A stretch of 5,372 nt of DNA from JBGOUJ01 sp041477005 (GTDB lineage: Bacteria; Acidobacteriota; Terriglobia; Bryobacterales; JACQDG01). The position numbers and the translations under genes were made by a program. Location of the stretch: NCBI GenBank assembly GCA_041477005.1, contig JBGOUJ010000546.1, positions 1 to 5,372 on the forward strand. Direction: 5' to 3'. Below the pieces are notes generated by a model. It ran no database searches, was not told the DNA's origin, and saw nothing but the letters and a program-made list of their open reading frames with translations. Within the stretch, counting starts at the first letter, position 1; each line of letters begins with the position of its first letter. Below are positions 1 through 4,246 of this stretch, one piece after another.

Positions 1-1
1 G

Positions 2-352
2 ACAAGGGCGTTTACATTCGAGCTTTCACCTCCCGAGTCACCTCCAAGAGATGTCGAATATTACTACGCGGGCAAACAGCCAATTCCCGCGACCGGACTT
101 TCACCGGCAAGACAAGCAGCATTATGGGCTGCAAGCGGAGAAGCGCAGAGAGGTTCCCAAATCCCCAATTATCCTAATACTACTTGGTATCCTGTGCGCG
201 ACGCGCCCCCGTCCCACTCTTTGATCCTTGTAATGCGTAAGTGTATTCACGAAACGGACTACTTAGCTGCTGAACTTTGCCGGTCGTGCAGTTCGGTTTT
301 TGCGGGACCATGGAGGCCAGCGGAAGCGGGGCCGGATATTGTGCATTCTTGA
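2..352 (+). CDS. Possible 3' end of an unrecognised upstream gene (weak)
   Basis: Reading from base 2, 116 codons run without a stop to TGA at 350-352. The frame enters from the left edge, so no start is visible. The product resembles no family I know. It has a Pro-rich beginning (LSPPESPPRD), a Tyr cluster (VEYYYAGKQP) and an Ala-rich stretch (ARQAALWAASGEA). Against a real gene: the frame starting at base 3 is also open to a stop near 224 and the frame from base 1 is open to about 177, so this part is simply poor in stops. Codon third positions are also mixed, not strongly G/C as in the neighbouring genes. If real, it would be the C-terminus of a gene co-directional with the one at 451, ending 98 bases before it. 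It could equally be non-coding. Confidence 0.2.
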   Translation, partial: TRAFTFELSPPESPPRDVEYYYAGKQPIPATGLSPARQAALWAASGEAQRGSQIPNYPNTTWYPVRDAPPSHSLILVMRKCIHETDYLAAELCRSCSSVFAGPWRPAEAGPDIVHS

Positions 353-441
353 GAAGCCGGAAGCCAAGGGGGGACCGACGCCTGGGGAAATATGGACGGA
401 ATTGATCCCAGACGTCTGCGCAGGGTGGTAGCCTATTCGAC
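353..441. other. Leader region upstream of the secreted repeat protein
   Basis: Together with the doubtful frame to its left this forms a 450-base stretch with no confident gene. I see no tRNA, no strong terminator hairpin and no clear sigma-70 promoter. The best hexamer pair upstream, TTGATC near 221 followed 17 bases later by TATTCA, matches consensus only 4/6 and 3/6 and is not called. An antisense open frame across 263-451 has no recognisable protein features and is treated as chance. Confidence 0.4.
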
Positions 442-446
442 GGAGG
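442..446 (+). promoter_or_regulatory. Shine-Dalgarno GGAGG for the gene at 451
   Basis: GGAGG lies four bases before the ATG at 451 (GGAGG-CTCA-ATG). The spacing is short but workable. It supports this ATG, which also gives a standard signal peptide at the N-terminus. Confidence 0.7.
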
Positions 447-450
447 CTCA

Positions 451-2088
451 ATGAAACCGCCGAGCAGCCTCTTTTTGATTCTTCTATTGGCCCTGCCCCT
501 TGCCGCCCAGACTGCGGCGGTTCAGCAGACGGAAAAGTGCACCATTGAAGGGACGGTCACAAGGGCCGGGAGCGGCGCGCCCGTGGCAAAAGTAGAGGTC
601 CTCCTGCAGGGGAGCCAGGAGCCGCTGCTCGTCACCACCGATGCGAGCGGGCGTTTTGTCGTGAATGACCTCGAGCCGGGCCGCTATTCTCTTACCGCCG
701 ACAGGAACGGCTATGTCGCGCAGAAGTACGGACAGCGGGGGAAGAACCGCAAAGGGGTAGATCTGATCCTCGGGCCGGGGCAGAAATTGCGTGACATCGA
801 CTTTCGGCTGGTTCCCACCGGGGTAGTCACGGGGTGCGTGTCGGGCGAGGACGGCGAGCCACAGCCGGGCGCGAGCGTGCAGGCCTTCGCGTTCCATTAC
901 ATCCAAGGCCAGCGCCAGATGATCGCGGCCGGCGAGGCGAGCACCAACGATCTAGGGGAGTATCGGATCTACGGGCTGGAGCCGGGCCACTACTACCTTG
1001 GCGCATCCCAGAAAGAGCGGCACGGGACAATGAGACGCCCGAAAGGTGCTCCGCCGGAGCAGTCGTACATTCCGACTTTTTATCCCAGCGTCGAGAACCC
1101 CAAGCAGGCGACGGCCGTGGACGTTGGGCCGGGTAGCGAAGTGAGGGGGGTGGACATCACGGCCCTGCGAAGCCGGACCTTTCACATCCGTGGCAAGATT
1201 CTCTGGGAGACGCTTGGCGCCCAGCCGAGGCGCCTCGTCCCCGCCATGCTGCAGAGGCTCGAGCCGGGCTTTGACGTAGTCTATCGGGATATCATCGGTG
1301 ACGCCCAGGGGAACTTCGACCTCGGCGGGATCGTTCCGGGCTCATACATCCTTACTGCCAACGTGAACAGCACCGGTAAGTGGAATCGGGCCTGGCAGCA
1401 AATCGAGGTCGGAGACTCCGATCTGGCAGGCATTAGTCTCACCCTCAGCATGGGGATGGACCTGCCGGGCCGGGTGCGGGTGGAATGGGATAAGGAGATC
1501 GACGTTAGCAGGCTGATCGCGAATCTGTGGCCGCGCCACTTTTCATTCTTGGGTGTGACTTCGGCGCGGGTAAATCCGGAGGGCAGCTTCCTTCTCCAAA
1601 ATGCTCCGCGTGACGCCCACCAGGTCGGGCTATACGGTTTGCCGGAGGACTTCTACCTCAAGTCGGTTCGCTTGGGTGATGAGGAAGTTACCGGCAGGAG
1701 CATTGACCTGACCGGCGCCGGGGCGCCGCCGGGCCCGGTCGAAATTGTAGTCAGCGCCAGCGGTGGACGAATCGATGGCGTGGTCAAGAGTGAAAAAGAC
1801 GAGCCGGCGAGCAGCGCGACGGTAGTGCTGGTTCCGGATTCGAGCCATCGCCGAGAAAGTTATCTCTTCAGGAGCACAACTACCGATCAGAATGGGCGCC
1901 TTACGATGCGCGGAATCCCGCCGGGAGAGTACAAGCTGTTTGCATGGGAGGACGTCGAATCGGGCGCTTGGGAAGATCCGGAATTTCTGAAGCCTTACGA
2001 GGACAAAGGCGAGAAGGTCAAGGTCGAGCCGAACGGGCGCGTTACCCGCGACCTGCGCCTCATTCCGGCGGAGGCGGCGCCCCAATGA
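451..2088 (+). CDS. Secreted carboxypeptidase-regulatory-like repeat protein
   Basis: This 545-residue protein appears to be exported and made only of beta-sandwich domains of the carboxypeptidase regulatory-like type (CarboxypepD_reg/DUF4480-like). Residues 1-19 form a Sec signal peptide: Lys2, then a Leu-rich core, with likely cleavage at LAA|Q. There is no lipobox. Around five domains follow, at roughly 30-120, 124-235, 246-335, 338-435 and 438-540. Each carries the family signature of a turn with Asp/Asn-x-x-Gly-x-(Phe/Tyr), then a hydrophobic strand, then PG-x-Y: TDASGRF..LEPGRYSL, TNDLGEY..LEPGHYYL, GDAQGNF..IVPGSYIL, a degraded copy near 374, and TDQNGRL..IPPGEYKL. No peptidase zinc site, TonB-dependent barrel or transmembrane anchor is present. 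Only two cysteines occur in the mature part (30 and 129), so one disulfide is possible. Such proteins are abundant in Acidobacteriota. Their role is not established; glycan or surface-protein binding is a guess. The fold-family call is firm, the function is unknown. Confidence 0.88.
   Translation: MKPPSSLFLILLLALPLAAQTAAVQQTEKCTIEGTVTRAGSGAPVAKVEVLLQGSQEPLLVTTDASGRFVVNDLEPGRYSLTADRNGYVAQKYGQRGKNRKGVDLILGPGQKLRDIDFRLVPTGVVTGCVSGEDGEPQPGASVQAFAFHYIQGQRQMIAAGEASTNDLGEYRIYGLEPGHYYLGASQKERHGTMRRPKGAPPEQSYIPTFYPSVENPKQATAVDVGPGSEVRGVDITALRSRTFHIRGKILWETLGAQPRRLVPAMLQRLEPGFDVVYRDIIGDAQGNFDLGGIVPGSYILTANVNSTGKWNRAWQQIEVGDSDLAGISLTLSMGMDLPGRVRVEWDKEIDVSRLIANLWPRHFSFLGVTSARVNPEGSFLLQNAPRDAHQVGLYGLPEDFYLKSVRLGDEEVTGRSIDLTGAGAPPGPVEIVVSASGGRIDGVVKSEKDEPASSATVVLVPDSSHRRESYLFRSTTTDQNGRLTMRGIPPGEYKLFAWEDVESGAWEDPEFLKPYEDKGEKVKVEPNGRVTRDLRLIPAEAAPQ
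637..1938 (+). repeat. Five diverged protein-level repeats within the secreted protein
   Basis: The signature turn and PG-x-Y block recurs at residues 63-81 (637-693), 165-183 (943-999), 283-301 (1297-1353), 374-392 (1570-1626) and 478-496 (1882-1938). Spacing is about 90-120 residues. The first two copies share the DNA stretch GAGCCGGGCC; the others have diverged at the nucleotide level, so these are old domain duplications rather than recent DNA repeats. The fourth copy has lost the PG-x-Y end. Confidence 0.7.
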
Positions 2089-2189
2089 GCTTCTTGTGAC
2101 GTTTTCCCAGGCTGGCGCGGGCATAGTGCGGCTCAAAACCGGCGCTTACGCCATCGGCCACGGCGAACGCAGATAAACAGTTGCGTGGT

Positions 2190-2204
2190 AACGCGGAGCG
2201 TTTT
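2190..2204. terminator. Weak hairpin between convergent genes, possible terminator
   Basis: AACGC-GGA-GCGTT forms a 5-bp stem with a 3-base loop. On the + strand it runs into TTTT. It sits about 100 bases after the secreted protein's stop and just beyond the brnA stop. The stem is short and the T run is brief, so it is only a candidate. No better terminator is visible in 2089-2214. Confidence 0.2.
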
Positions 2205-2211
2205 CCTGAAG

Positions 2212-2223
2212 ACTTCATGAAGT
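2212..2223. repeat. Perfect 12-bp palindrome over the brnA stop codon
   Basis: ACTTCATGAAGT is identical to its reverse complement and includes the brnA stop (TGA on the minus strand, 2215-2217). It has no loop, so it is a poor RNA hairpin. It could be a protein-binding site or chance. Confidence 0.3.
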
Positions 2224-2544
2224 TCGATTCCTGAGGTCGTTCAGCATGGCCGAGCGGAGGATTTGGTTAAGACGGCCGTGGTACCCCTTGCCCTGAGACT
2301 TGAGCCATTGCAGTATGTCCGCATCGACGCGCACGGTCAGTTGCCGCTTGAGGGGCCTATAGAGACCCCCACGTACTGCCTTCTCCCAGAATGCTGCGGG
2401 CAGCCGCGGGATGTCGCTGTAATCGATCTGTTCGTCAGGCATGTCGGCTAGCGCCGCCAGCTCTGCCTTCTGCTTGCGAGTCAGGGGCGCCGGGTTGGCA
2501 GGATCAAGCGCGATGCTCACGATACGCTTTCCTTTCTTGTGCAT
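2215..2544 (-). CDS. brnA: BrnA-family antitoxin
   Basis: This 109-residue protein matches the BrnA antitoxin family (PF14384/COG3514). The family block MPDEQIDYSDIPRLP lies at 35-49, followed by FWEKAVRGGLYRPLKRQ (52-68). A C-terminal ribbon-helix-helix DNA-binding unit follows at about 66-100, with strand QLTVRVDADIL and helix RLNQILRSAM. In characterised BrnTA (Brucella abortus) the antitoxin dimerises through this unit, neutralises BrnT in a heterotetramer and represses its own operon. The same roles are inferred here. The ATG at 2544 has a well-placed AAGGAG at 2550-2555, inside the end of brnT. The gene overlaps brnT by 41 bases in another frame, fitting coupled translation. Length is normal and the reading frame is intact. 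Confidence 0.93.
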   Translation of the reverse strand: MHKKGKRIVSIALDPANPAPLTRKQKAELAALADMPDEQIDYSDIPRLPAAFWEKAVRGGLYRPLKRQLTVRVDADILQWLKSQGKGYHGRLNQILRSAMLNDLRNRTS

Positions 2545-2788
2545 TGGCTCTCCTTGCTGAGATTAGGCGAATGACTCCACCATCTTCGTCACGCGCTGTG
2601 TAGACCACAACCAACAGCGCCGGTTCCACGACCCCAATCGTGATCCACCGATCTTCCCCATGGTCTTCCCGGTCATCGTACTGCTCGATCCTGTTGGGAT
2701 CGAGGAACACTCGGGCGGCCAACTCGAAGCTGACGCGATGCTTGTGTTGATTCGTCTGGTCTTTCTTTTCATCCCATGAGAATCGCAA
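2504..2788 (-). CDS. brnT: BrnT-family ribonuclease toxin
   Basis: This 94-residue protein is a BrnT-type toxin (PF04365/COG2929), a small RelE-like-fold ribonuclease that blocks growth by cutting RNA when not bound by BrnA. Family features seen in order are FSWDEKK (3-9), the KHRVSFELAARVFLDP block (16-31), EDRWITIG (45-52), VVVYTARD (60-67), and the C-terminal IRLISARRANAQERKAY (73-89) with its Arg and Glu/Arg cluster. The start must be TTG at 2786-2788. The only in-frame codons between it and the upstream stop (TAG, 2810-2812) contain no ATG or GTG, and GGAG sits seven bases before it. The toxin gene comes first and brnA second, as usual for BrnTA. No frameshift or missing signature block is seen, so the toxin is probably functional. 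Confidence 0.93.
   Translation of the reverse strand: MRFSWDEKKDQTNQHKHRVSFELAARVFLDPNRIEQYDDREDHGEDRWITIGVVEPALLVVVYTARDEDGGVIRLISARRANAQERKAYREHRA
2550..2555 (-). promoter_or_regulatory. Shine-Dalgarno AAGGAG for brnA inside brnT
   Basis: On the minus strand AAGGAG lies five bases before the brnA ATG. It is stronger than the GGAG in front of the TTG-initiated brnT, so antitoxin synthesis is probably favoured over toxin from the shared message. Confidence 0.75.
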
Positions 2789-2795
2789 TCCGTAG

Positions 2796-2799
2796 CTCC
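2796..2799 (-). promoter_or_regulatory. Shine-Dalgarno GGAG for brnT, fixing a TTG start
   Basis: On the minus strand GGAG is seven bases before TTG (2786-2788). With an in-frame stop at 2810-2812 and no other start codon between, this decides the brnT start. Confidence 0.65.
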
Positions 2800-2800
2800 G

Positions 2801-2824
2801 AAATTGTAGCTACCAAATTGTAGC
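2801..2824 (-). promoter_or_regulatory. brnTA promoter/operator candidate with a direct repeat
   Basis: On the + strand AAATTGTAGC occurs at 2801-2810 and again at 2815-2824, separated by TACC. Each copy gives TACAAT on the minus strand (2803-2808 and 2817-2822), a 5/6 match to a -10 box. Using the distal box, transcription would begin near 2810 and leave a leader of about 22 bases that includes GGAG. The proximal box would start on top of GGAG and fits less well. The palindrome GTAGCTAC at 2806-2813 would then straddle the start point, a natural place for BrnA to repress. No convincing -35 hexamer is present. BrnA autoregulation is known for the family; this site is inferred. Confidence 0.45.
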
Positions 2825-2827
2825 ACA

Positions 2828-2846
2828 GTGGTCGGCTTCCGGCCAC
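2828..2846. repeat. 8-bp hairpin / dyad upstream of the brnT promoter
   Basis: GTGGTCGG-CTT-CCGGCCAC pairs over eight positions, with one G-U as + strand RNA and one A-C mismatch on the minus strand. No T run follows on the + strand. It overlaps where a brnT -35 element would lie, so it may be a second operator or activator half-site pair rather than a terminator. Confidence 0.4.
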
Positions 2847-2881
2847 ACGGGGTATGCACATCGGCCGTTAGGGAGTGATAC

Positions 2882-2898
2882 GGCCAAGCGGATTGGCC
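2882..2898. repeat. 6-bp perfect hairpin GGCCAA/TTGGCC
   Basis: GGCCAA (2882-2887) and TTGGCC (2893-2898) flank a five-base loop. It lies 59 bases beyond the stop of the PLP-enzyme gene. No U tract follows on either strand, so termination is only possible, not shown. Confidence 0.3.
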
Positions 2899-2929
2899 AG
2901 TTTCTCGGAAAGCCGCTGATGGGGGAGTT

Positions 2930-2948
2930 GGACGGGCGACCACCGTCC
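2930..2948 (-). terminator. Hairpin just after the PLP-enzyme gene, possible terminator
   Basis: GGACGG (2930-2935) and CCGTCC (2943-2948) form a 6-bp GC-rich stem with a seven-base loop. It begins eight bases after the stop codon of the minus-strand gene (2957-2959). The minus strand continues with AACTCCCCC, not a U run, so it is at best an imperfect intrinsic terminator or an mRNA 3'-end-protecting hairpin. Confidence 0.3.
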
Positions 2949-2956
2949 GAGATGAG

Positions 2957-4162
2957 TCACGCGCGCCGCGCGGTCTCGAAGACTTCCTTCAGCCGCCGGG
3001 CCACGGTTTTCTCATCGCCGGGGTCGGCCATAAACATTGTCAGGAAAATTCCCTGCTTATCCCGGAGCACGGCGACGCGCGGGTCGCCCTCCAGCAACTG
3101 CCGCTCGCACTCCCTTATGGTTAGCCCGAAGGCCTTTTCGTCCCACTGGAGCAGCACGCGCGGGATCTTGCGCACCCTCTCGTAGGGCATATAGCCGAGC
3201 TGCAGGCCGGGAACTTTTTTGAGGGCGCGAATCACGTACTCACATTGGTCGTGGTACTGGCGATCGAGGGCGGCGAAATCCTGACGGGAGTATCTTTCCG
3301 CAGCGAGCCAGACCCCGATCATCTCCTCGCGGCCCACCTTCATGGGCCGGCCCTGGGAGTCGGAATTGGGGCTGGAATTGAGCATTGCGGCGGCGATGAG
3401 GTCTTTGCGGCCGGCCAGGATGCCCCCGCATTGCGGACCGCGCATGTGCTTGCCGCCGCTGATGGCGATCAAGTCGGCGCCGGCGGCGGCCACCTTGCGC
3501 ACGTTTTCCCACGGCGGCAGCATGTTGGCCGCATCCACCAGCACAGGAAACCCGGCGCGGCGGCCGACGGCGACGCACTCCTCGAGCGCCAGCGGCGCCG
3601 TCGTCCACGCCCAGTCGCCGGTCTCGCCGCCGAGGTAGTACATCATGGCCGTTTGCGGGCCGGCGGCGGCTTCGAGATCAGCGCGGGTTTCGACTTCCAC
3701 GATCTTCGCGCCCGAGAGGCGTACGGCGTGGTCGTAGCCGTTGCGGTGCAATTTCTGGATGATCACTTCCGTCTTCATGCCCTCCAGATTGGGCAACTGG
3801 CGCACCTTCTTCACGTCGGCGCCGGTCAGGCAGGCGCAAGTGCCCAGCGCGATGGCGCCGGCGGCGCCGCTGGTGACCATGGCGGATTCGCTGCCGATCA
3901 GCCGCGCCAGGCGCTCGCCGACTTTTTCCTGCACCTCGGAAAGTAAAACGAAAGAGCGGGAGGCTTCGGCCATGGCGGCATCGAGCTCGGGCCATTTCTT
4001 GGAGGCGCCGAGCACGGTGTGCGTGCCGCGGCAGTTGATGACGGGCCGGATGCCAAGCTCCTCGTAAACGCCGCGCTGCGGTTGCTTACCTGGCCGCGCC
4101 GCGGATAAGGGAAGGGCGCTGAGCAGAGACCCCTTGATGAGACTTCGGCGAGTGGTTCGCAT
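2957..4162 (-). CDS. Tat-exported SelA-like PLP-dependent enzyme
   Basis: This 401-residue protein is a fold-type I PLP enzyme of the SelA/DgaE-like group, often labelled L-seryl-tRNA(Sec) selenium transferase-like. Residues 1-22 form a twin-arginine leader: TTRRSLIKGS with R5-R6 and K10, then a Leu/Ala stretch ending in SAA. The catalytic region includes INCRGTHTVLGAS (42-54), the phosphate-holding TSGAAGAI (97-104), the Asp expected to contact the pyridine nitrogen in VDAANMLP (D210), and the Schiff-base Lys in SGGKHMRGPQCGG (K238). It lacks the N-terminal tRNA-binding domain of true SelA and is shorter, so selenocysteine synthesis is unlikely. Relatives include DgaE, a D-glucosaminate-6-phosphate ammonia-lyase, so a lyase or racemase on an amino compound is possible. 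An in-frame ATG at 4228 would add 22 residues but has no Shine-Dalgarno and lies upstream of the TATAAT box. The ATG at 4162 has GAGG eight bases ahead and puts the RR motif at the N-terminus. The substrate is unknown. Confidence 0.88.
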   Translation of the reverse strand: MRTTRRSLIKGSLLSALPLSAARPGKQPQRGVYEELGIRPVINCRGTHTVLGASKKWPELDAAMAEASRSFVLLSEVQEKVGERLARLIGSESAMVTSGAAGAIALGTCACLTGADVKKVRQLPNLEGMKTEVIIQKLHRNGYDHAVRLSGAKIVEVETRADLEAAAGPQTAMMYYLGGETGDWAWTTAPLALEECVAVGRRAGFPVLVDAANMLPPWENVRKVAAAGADLIAISGGKHMRGPQCGGILAGRKDLIAAAMLNSSPNSDSQGRPMKVGREEMIGVWLAAERYSRQDFAALDRQYHDQCEYVIRALKKVPGLQLGYMPYERVRKIPRVLLQWDEKAFGLTIRECERQLLEGDPRVAVLRDKQGIFLTMFMADPGDEKTVARRLKEVFETARRA

Positions 4163-4170
4163 GTCGATGA

Positions 4171-4174
4171 CCTC
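4171..4174 (-). promoter_or_regulatory. Shine-Dalgarno GAGG selecting the 4162 start
   Basis: On the minus strand GAGG lies eight bases before the ATG at 4160-4162. The alternative ATG at 4226-4228 is preceded only by GGCGGCAATCGAGCC, with no well-placed purine-rich site. Confidence 0.6.
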
Positions 4175-4181
4175 AGGGCCG

Positions 4182-4187
4182 ATTATA
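4182..4187 (-). promoter_or_regulatory. Perfect -10 box TATAAT before the PLP-enzyme gene
   Basis: The minus strand reads GGGTATAATCGG, a 6/6 match to the sigma-70 -10 element in otherwise GC-rich DNA. Transcription would start near 4175, giving a leader of about 13 bases that holds GAGG and the ATG at 4162. No TTGACA-like -35 is found at 16-18 bases; the hexamers there read GCAGCC to AGCCTT. Activity is therefore uncertain and may need an activator. Confidence 0.4.
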
Positions 4188-4246
4188 CCCTCGCTTGCGC
4201 CAAAAGGCTGCGAGGTAGTTGAAGACATGGCTCGATTGCCGCCGGG

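Noticed and set aside
263..451. 62-codon minus-strand open frame before the secreted protein
   Set aside because: No recognisable motif, low-complexity Pro/Arg content, and it runs across the Shine-Dalgarno and start of a well-supported gene.
1630..2136. 168-codon minus-strand open frame opposite the secreted protein
   Set aside because: Antisense shadow in GC-rich coding DNA; the + strand frame has signal peptide and repeated domains.
2215..2788. Mobile element carrying the toxin-antitoxin pair
   Set aside because: No transposase, integrase, terminal inverted repeats or target duplications are seen on either side; transfer remains possible but nothing in the window shows it.
2563..2943. 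126-codon minus-strand frame overlapping brnT
   Set aside because: It is the brnT sequence read in another frame; the BrnT family motifs appear only in the frame ending at 2504.
3245..3946. 233-codon + strand open frame opposite the PLP enzyme
   Set aside because: It is an antisense shadow of a GC-rich gene: its product is rich in Ala, Gly, Arg and His with no family motif, while the minus strand shows complete PLP-enzyme motifs.
2957..4162. Evidence for selenocysteine use from a SelA annotation
   Set aside because: The protein lacks the N-terminal tRNA-binding domain and carries an export leader, so it is a SelA-like paralogue and not a marker of Sec synthesis. No selB, selC or selD is in the window.
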